Source of the DNA: APNM01 sp040361335
GTDB taxonomy: Bacteria > Pseudomonadota > Gammaproteobacteria > Nevskiales > Salinisphaeraceae
DNA length: 53,796 nucleotides
Reading direction: 5' to 3'
Assembly: GCF_040361335.1 (NCBI RefSeq)
Contig: NZ_APNM01000021.1
Coordinates: 1-53,796 of the forward strand
Below the pieces are notes generated by a model. That model did no database searches and was not told the origin of the DNA. It worked only from the letters and a program-made list of their open reading frames with translations. Shown here piece by piece: positions 43,162 through 50,937 of this stretch. Positions within the stretch are counted from its first letter, which is position 1, and the number at the start of each line of letters is the position of its first letter. The translations under genes were made by a program, and so were the position numbers.

Positions 43162-44460
43162 TCATCGCGTCAGCGTCCGGAACAGGTTGGTGTAATCCTC
43201 GTCGATGCGGGCGTCCGTCTCGCGCAGCGACTTCACCTTGCGGCAGGCATGCAGGACCGTCGTGTGGTCGCGGCCGCCGAAGGCCTCGCCGATCTCCGGC
43301 AGGCTGTGGTTGGTCAACTCCTTGGCCAGGGCCATGGCCACTTGGCGCGGGCGTGCCACCGACCGGGTCCGCTTCTTGGCGTTCAGGTCGTTGAGCCTGA
43401 TCTTGTAATACTCGGCGACCGTCTTCTGGATGTTCTCCAGGGTCACGAGCCGATCGTAGACGGCGAGCATGTCCTGCAACGCCTGTTTGGCGAAATCGAT
43501 GGTGATCGGCGCGCCCGAGAACTTGGCGGTCGCGGTCAGCCGGTGCAGGGCGGACTCCAGGTCACGGACATTGGAGCGCACCCGCTTGGCGACGAAGAAG
43601 GCCACTTCCTGCGGCAGCATCACCTCGTGCTGCTCCGCCTTGGAGAGCAGGATCGCCACGCGCGTTTCCAGTTCGGGCGGTTCCACCGCCACCGACAGGC
43701 CCCAGGCGAACCGGGACTTGAGGCGATCCTCCAGGCCCTCGACCTCCTTGGGGAATCGGTCGCAGGTCAGGATGATCCGCTGCTTGCTTTCCAGCAGGGC
43801 GTTGAACGTGTGGAAGAACTCCTCCTGGGACCGATCCTTGCCCGCGAAGAACTGGATATCATCGATCAGCAGGGCGTCCACCGAGCGATAGTGGCCCTTG
43901 AAGTCGTCCATCCGGTTGTGGCGGATGGCCGTGATCAGCTCGTTGACGAAATGCTCCGAGCGCACGTAGACGACCTTGGCGCGGGGATTGCCGTCGAGCA
44001 GCCGGTTGCCGATGCCGTGCATCAGGTGGGTTTTGCCGAGGCCCACGCCGCCGTAGATCAGCAGCGGGTTGTAGGCCAGGTTCTCGGTACTCGCCGCCTG
44101 TTCGGCCGCGGCCCGCGCGATCTGGTTGGACTTGCCCTCGACGAAGGTTTCGAAGGTATAGCGCGGGTCCAGGTTGCTGCGGTAGCCGCCGAGCCGGCGG
44201 CCTTCCTCGCGGCGGGGCTGTCCGCCGCCGCCGACGGTGACCCGGACCTGCGCGGCACTGCCGATTTCTCCGAGGGTACTCTCGATCAGCGGGCGGAACT
44301 GCTGGTCGACCTGGTCGCGCACGACCTCGTTCGGTGCGAACAGATCCAGGCCGCGCTCGGTGACTACCGCCTGGAGAGGACGCAGCCAGAGATTGACGTC
44401 CTTCTCCGCCAGTCGCCCCTCCAGTTGGGACAGGCATTCCTGCCACAACGCATCCGCCAA
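43162..44460 (-). CDS. dnaA: Chromosomal replication initiator protein DnaA
   Basis: AAA+ initiator that binds DnaA boxes and opens oriC. The TTG at 44460 is preferred: it has GGAGG seven bases upstream and gives MADALWQECLSQLEGRL, the usual N-terminus, with 432 residues. An ATG at 44532 would add 24 unrelated residues. Domain III starts DPRYTFETFVEGKSNQIARA, with Walker A YGGVGLGKTHLMHGIG, Walker B DALLIDDIQFFAGK and sensor motifs. Domain IV carries the DNA-binding signature GGRDHTTVLHACRKV. It is divergent from rpmH. Confidence 0.96.
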   Translation of the reverse strand: MADALWQECLSQLEGRLAEKDVNLWLRPLQAVVTERGLDLFAPNEVVRDQVDQQFRPLIESTLGEIGSAAQVRVTVGGGGQPRREEGRRLGGYRSNLDPRYTFETFVEGKSNQIARAAAEQAASTENLAYNPLLIYGGVGLGKTHLMHGIGNRLLDGNPRAKVVYVRSEHFVNELITAIRHNRMDDFKGHYRSVDALLIDDIQFFAGKDRSQEEFFHTFNALLESKQRIILTCDRFPKEVEGLEDRLKSRFAWGLSVAVEPPELETRVAILLSKAEQHEVMLPQEVAFFVAKRVRSNVRDLESALHRLTATAKFSGAPITIDFAKQALQDMLAVYDRLVTLENIQKTVAEYYKIRLNDLNAKKRTRSVARPRQVAMALAKELTNHSLPEIGEAFGGRDHTTVLHACRKVKSLRETDARIDEDYTNLFRTLTR

Positions 44461-44557
44461 GGCATGACCTCCGCCGCGTGGAAAATCCGGTGCTTCACCC
44501 CGTGTTCGGCGACGCCATTGCGGCATCGCCATGCGACACTACAACAGTTGCGGCGAG

Positions 44558-44566
44558 TTATCCACA
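44558..44566 (+). promoter_or_regulatory. Perfect DnaA box in the dnaA-rpmH intergenic region
   Basis: TTATCCACA is the exact consensus nonamer. It lies 98 bases before the dnaA start and 16 bases upstream of the rpmH -35, so it may serve dnaA autoregulation, rpmH control or origin function. It is the only perfect box I found in this region. Confidence 0.75.
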
Positions 44567-44581
44567 ACCGTCCCTCATTAG

Positions 44582-44611
44582 TTGCAAAGCGGCAAGGCAG
44601 CCGGCTAAAAT
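44582..44611 (+). promoter_or_regulatory. Sigma-70 promoter of rpmH-rnpA
   Basis: TTGCAA (44582-44587) and TAAAAT (44606-44611) are separated by 18 bases. The predicted start is about 50 bases before the rpmH ATG. It is one of the better promoter matches in the window and fits a highly expressed ribosomal protein gene. Confidence 0.65.
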
Positions 44612-44668
44612 CCGCGCCCTTCCAATTACCGAGGTCGGCGGAGCCCGCCTGACGGCGCCGGAAACGCG

Positions 44669-44803
44669 ATGAAGAGAACTTTTCAACCGAGCAACCTGCG
44701 ACGCAAGCGGACCCACGGCTTTCGCGCCCGCATGTCCACCAAGGGCGGCCGTGGCGTTGTCGCCAGCCGCCGCGCCAAGGGGCGCAAGCGGCTCACGCCA
44801 TAA
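44669..44803 (+). CDS. rpmH: 50S ribosomal protein L34
   Basis: Very basic 44-residue large-subunit protein. It reads MKRTFQPSNLRRKRTHGFRA, then RMSTKGGRGVVASRRAKGRK, and ends RLTP, matching the family end to end. It is directly upstream of rnpA (23 bases), the universal rpmH-rnpA pair beside dnaA. The transcript diverges from dnaA. Confidence 0.98.
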   Translation: MKRTFQPSNLRRKRTHGFRARMSTKGGRGVVASRRAKGRKRLTP

Positions 44804-44826
44804 GGCGGGGCCTGCACGGGCCCCAC

Positions 44827-45192
44827 GTGCGGCGTGACGGAGCGGGATTCCCGGGAACCGCGCGGCTGCGCCGCGCCGCGGATTTCCACCGTGTGTTCGC
44901 GCAGGGCCGCCGCCGCGCCGACGGCTGCTTCGTGGTAATCGCCGCCGCCAACGGCGGTACCATGCCACGTCTCGGCCTCGCGATCGCCAAGCGGCGGCTG
45001 GGCCGGGCCGTCGACCGCAATCGCATCAAGCGCATCGTGCGCGAGAGTTTTCGCCATCATGCCGCCGAATTGCCGGCGGTCGACATTGTCGTGCTGGCCC
45101 GCTCCGGGCTCGCGGAACGCGACAATGCGCGCTTGTTCGACAGTCTCGCCGGGCACTGGCGGCGACTGGCCACCGATGCCACCAGAGGGTAG
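44827..45192 (+). CDS. rnpA: Ribonuclease P protein component
   Basis: Protein subunit of RNase P, which matures tRNA 5' ends with the M1 RNA. Start GTG 44827; 121 basic residues. LRRAADFHRVFAQGRRRADG and the diagnostic RNR motif in AVDRNRIKRIVRESFR (Arg64-Asn65-Arg66) are present, followed by DIVVLARSGL. It follows rpmH by 23 bases and precedes yidC by 21 bases. No yidD lies between them, although many relatives have one there. Confidence 0.95.
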   Translation: MRRDGAGFPGTARLRRAADFHRVFAQGRRRADGCFVVIAAANGGTMPRLGLAIAKRRLGRAVDRNRIKRIVRESFRHHAAELPAVDIVVLARSGLAERDNARLFDSLAGHWRRLATDATRG

Positions 45193-45213
45193 CCCCGGTT
45201 ATGGATCGCGACC

Positions 45214-46956
45214 ATGGATAACGTCCGCTTCGCCCTGCTCTGCGCACTGGGTGTCATCGGCTTCTTCCTCTGGCAGGCCTGGCAGGCGGATTACGCCGAG
45301 CCGGCCCCGCGGGAGCAGGTTGCGGAGCGCGGCGAGCTGGCATCCGCCGCCGCCGACGATGTCCCCAGTATCGATGCCGCGCCCGGCGAAGGTAGCGGCG
45401 AAGACACGCAAGCGCAGGACGATACCCGTCCCGAGATGGGGCCGGCCACAGACGGCGATACCCTGCCCGGCGGCGAGCGCATCCGCGTCGTCACCGACAA
45501 GTTCGTGGCCGAGATCGATACCCGCGGCGGCGATCTGCGCCGCCTCGAATTGCGTGGCGTGCCGGTATCACAGGATCGGCCCGACAACGACCTGCGGTTG
45601 CTCAACGACCGCATACCCAACTTCTTCATCGCCCAGAACGGGCTGATCGGGGCCGAGCATGCGGCCCCCAATCACAACGACGATTTCGAGAGCGCCCGCG
45701 ACGAGTACCGGCTCGCCGAGGGCGAAGAGCGGCTCGAGGTCCCGCTGACCTGGACCGACGATGCCGGCCGCCGCGTGACCAAGACCTACGTGTTCACGCG
45801 CGGCAGCTACGAGATCGGTCTGCGTCACGAGGTCACCAACGGCTCGGATTCGGACTGGACCGTCAGCCCGTATGCCCGTCTCTGGCGCACGCCTTACGAG
45901 CACAGTGAGGACGCGCCGTTCGCCCAGAGCTTCATGGGCGTGGCCTGGTACCAGGCCAAGCAGGACGAGAAGGGCGAATACCGTTTCGAGAAGCTCGATT
46001 TCGGCGACGTGGCCGAGCAGCCGCTGAAGGCCCAGCAGACCGGCGGCTGGATCGCGATGATGCAGCACTATTTCCTGGGTGCCCTGGTGCCGGCCCCGGA
46101 TACCACGGTCAGCTATTTCGCCCGTCCCAAGAACATCCCGGGGTCGCGGCTGTCGGGCTACGAGAGCGGCTATGTCGGCGGCCGTACCCGCATCGCCGCC
46201 GGCGAGACCGCGGTCCTGGAATCCGACCTGTTCCTGGGGCCCAAGCTGCGCGACCAACTCGACGCCGCCGCCCGGGGTCTGCCGCTGACCGTCGACTACG
46301 GCCTGTTGACCGTGATCGCCGAGCCCCTGTTCTGGGTCCTGGACGCGCTGCACTCGCTGGTCGGCAACTGGGGCTGGGCGATCGTGCTGCTCACGGTCCT
46401 GATCAAGCTCGCGTTCTACAAGCTCTCCGAAACGCAGTTCCGCGCGATGGCGCGCATGCGCAAGTTCGCGCCGCGCATCCAGCAGCTCAAGGAACAGTAC
46501 GGCGACGACCGCCAGAAGCTGCAGTCCAAGATGATGGATCTGTACAAGAAGGAGGGCTTCAATCCCCTGGGCGGCTGCTGGCCGCTGCTGGTCCAGATGC
46601 CGGTATTCATCGCCCTGTACTGGGTGCTGCGGGAGTCGGTGGAACTGCGCCACGCCGACTTCATGCTCTGGATCAACGACCTGTCGAGCCCGGACCCCTT
46701 CTACATCCTGCCGGTGGCCTTCGGCATCACCATGTTCGCGCAGCAGAAGCTGTCGTCGTCGAGCATGACCATGGACCCGATGCAGCAGCGCATGATGCAG
46801 ATCATGCCGGTCGCGCTGGCGGTCTTCTTCGCCTTCTTCCCGGCGGGTCTGGTGCTGTACTGGTTCACCAACAACCTGTTGTCGATCGCCCAGCAGTGGT
46901 ACATCTACCGCAAGCTCGACAACGAAGGCCTGAGCCACAAGTCGGCTTCGAGCTGA
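45214..46956 (+). CDS. yidC: Membrane protein insertase YidC
   Basis: Inserts and folds inner-membrane proteins alone or with SecYEG. The 580-residue Gram-negative form has an N-terminal membrane anchor (FALLCALGVIGFFLW) and a Pro/Asp/Glu-rich linker. A periplasmic beta-supersandwich domain covers about 90-345 (GERIRVVTDKFVAEIDTRGG onward). The conserved five-helix core contains GNWGWAIVLLTVLIKLAFY, a KMMDLYKKEGFNPLGGCWPL loop, VQMPVFIALYWVL and a C-terminal PAGLVLYWFTNNLLSIAQQ. It sits in the usual rpmH-rnpA-yidC-mnmE order. Confidence 0.98.
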   Translation: MDNVRFALLCALGVIGFFLWQAWQADYAEPAPREQVAERGELASAAADDVPSIDAAPGEGSGEDTQAQDDTRPEMGPATDGDTLPGGERIRVVTDKFVAEIDTRGGDLRRLELRGVPVSQDRPDNDLRLLNDRIPNFFIAQNGLIGAEHAAPNHNDDFESARDEYRLAEGEERLEVPLTWTDDAGRRVTKTYVFTRGSYEIGLRHEVTNGSDSDWTVSPYARLWRTPYEHSEDAPFAQSFMGVAWYQAKQDEKGEYRFEKLDFGDVAEQPLKAQQTGGWIAMMQHYFLGALVPAPDTTVSYFARPKNIPGSRLSGYESGYVGGRTRIAAGETAVLESDLFLGPKLRDQLDAAARGLPLTVDYGLLTVIAEPLFWVLDALHSLVGNWGWAIVLLTVLIKLAFYKLSETQFRAMARMRKFAPRIQQLKEQYGDDRQKLQSKMMDLYKKEGFNPLGGCWPLLVQMPVFIALYWVLRESVELRHADFMLWINDLSSPDPFYILPVAFGITMFAQQKLSSSSMTMDPMQQRMMQIMPVALAVFFAFFPAGLVLYWFTNNLLSIAQQWYIYRKLDNEGLSHKSASS

Positions 46957-46978
46957 CCCGCCTTCGGCCCTTTCGGCA

Positions 46979-48319
46979 GTGACCGGACAGGTCGACACCA
47001 TCGCCGCCATCGCCACGCCGCCCGGTCGCGGCGGCATCGGCGTGGTCCGGATCTCCGGGCCCGGCGCGGCCGGAATCGCGACCGCGATCGTCGGCGCCCC
47101 ACCCGCGCCCCGCACGGCGGGGCTCCGGACCTTCCGCGACAGTGCCGGCAATCCCATCGATCGCGGCATCGTCCTGTTTTTCCCCGGTCCGCACTCGTAT
47201 ACCGGCGAGGACGTTCTGGAGTTGCAGGGACATGGCGGTCCGGCGGTGCTGGACGCGGTCCTGCAGGCGGCGCTCGCCGCCGGCGCGCGCCCGGCCCGGC
47301 CCGGCGAATTCACCGAGCGCGCGTTTCTCAATGACCGTCTGGATTTGGCCCAGGCCGAGGCGGTGGCGGACCTGATCGAGGCGGACACCGACGCGGCGGC
47401 ATCCGCGGCGCTGCGGTCCCTGGAAGGCGCATTCTCGGCGCGGGTCCACGCCCTGGCCGATTCGCTCACCGAACTGCGGGTCTATGTCGAGGCCGCCATC
47501 GATTTCTCCGACGAGGACATCGATTTCCTGAGCGAGGGCGGCGTCCTGGAACGGTTGGACGGGGTACGCGAAGCCCTGTCGGCACTGCGTCGCGAGGCCG
47601 GCCGCGGTGCCGCGCTGCGCGAGGGTCTGCGCGTGGCGATAGCGGGCGCGCCCAACGTGGGAAAATCCAGTTTGCTCAACCGCCTGGCCGGTCGCGATAC
47701 CGCCATCGTCACCGCCATCGCCGGTACCACCCGCGACGTGCTTCGCGAGGCGATCAGCCTCGACGGCCTGCCCCTGCACGTGGCCGATACCGCCGGTCTC
47801 AGGGAGACCGGCGATCCCGTGGAAGTGGAGGGGGTGCGTCGGGCGCGCGCGGAGATCACGGACGCCGATCGCATCCTGCTCGTCGTGGACGACCGGATCG
47901 GGCCGACGGCCGAGGACCGGCGCCTGCTAAACGACCTGGCGGCGGAACGGGTGATCCTGATCCGGAACAAGTGCGATCTCAGCGGGGCGTCGCCGGGGCG
48001 CGACGACAGCGGCGATCTGCGCTTGTCCGCCACCACGGGCGCCGGATTCGAGACCCTGGTGGAACGGCTCAAGGACTGCGCCGGCTATCGTTCGGCCGAG
48101 GCCGGCGGTTTCAGCGCCAGGCGGCGTCATCTGGACGCGCTGGATCGTGCCGGCGCGGCACTCGACTCCGGGCGTGAGCGGCTCGTGGCGGAGCAGGCGG
48201 GCGAATTGCTGGCGGAAGAGCTGCGTCTGGCCCAGGAGGCACTGGGAACGATCACGGGAACAGTGAGCAGCGACGACCTGCTGGGCGAGATATTCGCCTC
48301 CTTCTGCATCGGCAAGTGA
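46979..48319 (+). CDS. mnmE: tRNA uridine-5-carboxymethylaminomethyl modification GTPase MnmE
   Basis: With MnmG it modifies the wobble uridine of certain tRNAs. Start GTG 46979 gives 446 residues: MTGQVDTIAAIATPPGRGGI, the tetrahydrofolate-binding N-domain (GPHSYTGEDVLELQGHGG), and the helical domain. The inserted G domain has GAPNVGKS at 223-230, TAIAGTTRD, DTAGLRE and RNKCDL. The invariant C-terminus FCIGK contains the catalytic cysteine. mnmG, rsmG and parAB, frequent downstream neighbours, do not follow here. Confidence 0.97.
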   Translation: MTGQVDTIAAIATPPGRGGIGVVRISGPGAAGIATAIVGAPPAPRTAGLRTFRDSAGNPIDRGIVLFFPGPHSYTGEDVLELQGHGGPAVLDAVLQAALAAGARPARPGEFTERAFLNDRLDLAQAEAVADLIEADTDAAASAALRSLEGAFSARVHALADSLTELRVYVEAAIDFSDEDIDFLSEGGVLERLDGVREALSALRREAGRGAALREGLRVAIAGAPNVGKSSLLNRLAGRDTAIVTAIAGTTRDVLREAISLDGLPLHVADTAGLRETGDPVEVEGVRRARAEITDADRILLVVDDRIGPTAEDRRLLNDLAAERVILIRNKCDLSGASPGRDDSGDLRLSATTGAGFETLVERLKDCAGYRSAEAGGFSARRRHLDALDRAGAALDSGRERLVAEQAGELLAEELRLAQEALGTITGTVSSDDLLGEIFASFCIGK

Positions 48320-48335
48320 CCCCGTCGCGTCCAGG

Positions 48336-49121
48336 TCAGTCGCTGCTTGCCGCACGCAAACGAATCTCGAACAGCCGCGGCCACCACTTCCCGGTGAGGA
48401 ACAGGCGGTCGGTCTCCGGGTCGTGGGCGATACCGTTGAGCACGTCCACGCGATAGCCGGCGGGCAGCGCCGAACGCAGTCTGCGGGCATCGATAATGCC
48501 GATGACCCGGCCGTCGTCCGGATCGATGCGCGCGATCAGGTCCGTGGTCCAGACGTTGGCCCAGATCTCGCCGTCTATGTATTCCAGTTCGTTGAGCCGG
48601 GGCACCGGCTGTCCGCGGTGGGTCACGGCGAGGGTCCCGATGCGGCTGTAGTCGTCCGGGTCGAGAAAGCGCAGCACGTCGCTGCCGTCGCTCATGATCA
48701 GGCGCTCGCCGTCGTACGCCAGGCCCCAGCCTTCGCCCTCGTACTCGAACGTGGCGATGCGTTCGAGGTTCGCACGGTCATAGACGAAGCCTTGCCCCGC
48801 CTTCCAGGTGAGCTGGATCAGGCGCTCGCCGACCAGGGCCAGGCCCTCCGCGAAATAATCGTCGGCGAGACGGCGCTCGGCCAGGACCTCGCCGGTTTCC
48901 GGGTCCACCCGGCGCAGCGCGGATTCGCCATAGCGCCCGACGCTCTCGTAGAACACGCCGTCGGCGAACAGCAGGCCCTGGGTGAAAGCGCGCGGATCGT
49001 GCGGATGGGCCGCGGCGATCTCGGCCACGTGGCGCGGCGCCGCGGCGGCGGTTGCCGCCAGCAGGCAGGCCGTGACCAGGCACGCTGCGCGTGCCGCCAC
49101 CCGCTTCAGGCCGCCGCGCAT
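48336..49121 (-). CDS. Secreted glutaminyl-peptide cyclotransferase (plant/bacterial type)
   Basis: Predicted periplasmic enzyme converting N-terminal glutamine of peptides or proteins to pyroglutamate (glutamine cyclotransferase beta-propeller family). The start ATG 49121 gives 261 residues with a signal peptide (ACLVTACLLAATAAAAP). Family sequence includes HPHDPRAFTQGLLFADGVFYES, GRYGESALRRVDPETG, LTWKAGQGFVYD, YEGEGWGLAYDGERLIMSDGS (in parts), LNELEYIDGEIWANVW and LNGIAHDPETDRLFLTGKWW. Its start overlaps the upstream hydrolase gene by 16 bases, so it is the third gene of an amidoligase operon. Confidence 0.9.
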   Translation of the reverse strand: MRGGLKRVAARAACLVTACLLAATAAAAPRHVAEIAAAHPHDPRAFTQGLLFADGVFYESVGRYGESALRRVDPETGEVLAERRLADDYFAEGLALVGERLIQLTWKAGQGFVYDRANLERIATFEYEGEGWGLAYDGERLIMSDGSDVLRFLDPDDYSRIGTLAVTHRGQPVPRLNELEYIDGEIWANVWTTDLIARIDPDDGRVIGIIDARRLRSALPAGYRVDVLNGIAHDPETDRLFLTGKWWPRLFEIRLRAASSD

Positions 49122-49780
49122 GCCGTCACCAGGGCGGCGAACAGTCGTGTCTGCTCGTGCCGCAGCAGCAGGTATTCCGGATGCCATTGCACCCCCATGA
49201 CGGGACCGCCGTCGGTGGCCTCGATCGCCTGGACGATGTTGTCGCGGTCGCGCGCGACCGCCCGCAAACCGCGGCCGAGACCGCGCACCGCCTGCCGATG
49301 CAGGCTGTTCACCCGGATGCGGCGCGTGCCCAGGATCGCCGCCAACCGGCTGCCACGCCGGATCGCGACCGGCCGCCGGGCGCGCAATGTCGCCCGGTAG
49401 GGCGGATGACGGCGGCGCGTGCGGATATCCGCGTGCAAGGTGCCGCCATGCACCACGTTCAGGAGTTGGGCGCCGCGGCAGATGCCCAGGATCGGCAGGC
49501 CGCGTGCCAGTGCCGCGTCCAGTACGCGCAACTCGAAGGCGTCGCGCGCCGGGTCCAGTCGCCGCGCGGGATTCTGCGGGGCCTGATACAGGGCCGGACT
49601 GATGTCGTCGCCGCCGCCGATGATCACGGCATCGAGCGGCGCCGGCGGCGTCGGCCGTGTCGCGGTCAGGCGCACCGGCCGCCCTCCGGCGCGCCGTATC
49701 GCATGGGCCGCGCACCACCAGCCCGGGCTCCAGACGCCGGCCGGTCCGGTGATCCCCACCAGCGGCCGGTCCCGACTCAC
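49106..49780 (-). CDS. Class I glutamine amidotransferase-like gamma-glutamyl hydrolase (PuuD-related)
   Basis: Predicted cytoplasmic hydrolase of gamma-glutamyl amide bonds or an ammonia-donating amidotransferase. The start GTG 49780 has GGAGG seven bases upstream and overlaps the amidoligase stop by 4 bases (GTGA). Its 224 residues contain VIIGGGDDISPALY, the nucleophile motif ILGICRGAQLLNV with Cys101, the VNSLHRQAVRGLG substrate segment, and QWHPEY with His200 and Glu202: a complete Cys-His-Glu triad. It resembles gamma-glutamyl-GABA hydrolases, but its partner is an amidoligase, not a putrescine pathway. Confidence 0.88.
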   Translation of the reverse strand: MSRDRPLVGITGPAGVWSPGWWCAAHAIRRAGGRPVRLTATRPTPPAPLDAVIIGGGDDISPALYQAPQNPARRLDPARDAFELRVLDAALARGLPILGICRGAQLLNVVHGGTLHADIRTRRRHPPYRATLRARRPVAIRRGSRLAAILGTRRIRVNSLHRQAVRGLGRGLRAVARDRDNIVQAIEATDGGPVMGVQWHPEYLLLRHEQTRLFAALVTACAAA

Positions 49781-50808
49781 GTCCACGCCTCCGCCGCGCT
49801 CGCCCAGTCCCCGAGCAGACCGCCCAGGGCACCGTCGAGGTGCTCGCGGTAGGCGGCACAGGCCCGGTCCAGTCGTTCGCGGTCCGCGGCCAGCCGCTCC
49901 ACCGCGAGCCAGTAGCCCCAGGGCTCGGCCAGGCGCCAGTCCGGGCGCTCGATCTCGCAGTTCGGCAGACGATAGTGCAGCGTCGGCCGGGCCGAGACGA
50001 GCTCGTCGTCCACCGCCGCGGCGACCCGTTCCGGCGCCAGGTGGGCGCACAGCGGCAGCAGGTCCAGGGCCCGGTTGCGGGAGGGGTTGTACGCCAGGTA
50101 GTCGTCCACCAGACCCTCGATGTCCGGGGCGTAGTCGGGCCGGATCAACCGTGCCACGTAATCCCGCGGCCAGGGCTGGATGTAGGGAAAGATGCGCCGG
50201 GAAAGGTCGACGTTCGACTCCCGGCGCAGCCAGTCGAACAGCACCGCATAGGCGCGCAGGTAGGCGAGCACGGTGGCCGCGTCCAGGGCCGGCAGCTCGG
50301 GGTTCAGGTGCAGGCCGAAGGCGTAGATCGGCGATTCCGCGGTGCCCTTGGCGCCGGCCTCGCGCAGGCCCGCGATCAACGGCTCCAGCTCGCCGAGCCG
50401 GGACACCGGCACCGGCGGCGACACGATCTCGAAGGGCACCACCCGCTTGGCCACCGCCGCCAGCATGTCCTCGGACAGGCGTTCGAGCTCGCCGGGGGCG
50501 TCGTCGCCGTCGTCACCGCGCCGGCCCAGGCGCTTCAGATAGGCGTAGTCCAGTTCGATGCGGAACTCGCCCAGGGCGGTGTTGCGTACCGACTGCTCGT
50601 AGGGCGTGTGCGGATGGATCTCGCCGCCCAGACTGCGGCGCACGATCTCGCCGATGCGCTCGATCCCCAGGCCGGTGAACTCCAGCTCGACACCCACGCA
50701 GCGTTCCCCGCCCGCATGGCCGCGGACGGCGGGCGGCAACAGCAGCCGCGGCGCCGAGCGACGGCGACGCCGTTGATGTAGCCATGAGCGGATCATGCCG
50801 GGAAGCAT
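49777..50808 (-). CDS. Putative amidoligase (Amidoligase_2 family)
   Basis: Predicted ATP-dependent COOH-NH2 ligase of the glutamine-synthetase-like superfamily. From ATG 50808 it has 343 residues; ATG 50796 (MIRSWLHQRRRRR) is an alternative, and neither has a clear ribosome binding site. The N-terminus is very basic. Family features are CVGVELEFTGLGIERIGEIV, LGEFRIELDYAYLK, KRVVPFEIVSPPVPVSRLGE, YAFGLHLNPELPALDAATVL and NPSRNRALDLLPL. Published comparative genomics proposed that such ligases pair with class I amidotransferase-like hydrolases in peptide or amide tagging. Here that partner is coupled by a 4-base overlap. The substrate is unknown. Confidence 0.82.
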   Translation of the reverse strand: MLPGMIRSWLHQRRRRRSAPRLLLPPAVRGHAGGERCVGVELEFTGLGIERIGEIVRRSLGGEIHPHTPYEQSVRNTALGEFRIELDYAYLKRLGRRGDDGDDAPGELERLSEDMLAAVAKRVVPFEIVSPPVPVSRLGELEPLIAGLREAGAKGTAESPIYAFGLHLNPELPALDAATVLAYLRAYAVLFDWLRRESNVDLSRRIFPYIQPWPRDYVARLIRPDYAPDIEGLVDDYLAYNPSRNRALDLLPLCAHLAPERVAAAVDDELVSARPTLHYRLPNCEIERPDWRLAEPWGYWLAVERLAADRERLDRACAAYREHLDGALGGLLGDWASAAEAWT

Positions 50809-50937
50809 GCCAGGGTGGGATTGGTCCGGCCACTGCCCGCCGGACCACACTTTAGGGTATTTCTCTTGCGGCGACCGTACCGGTACTATCCGATGCGGCA
50901 TATACCGGGCCGCGTGGTCCGCAAACAGAGGTGTTCC

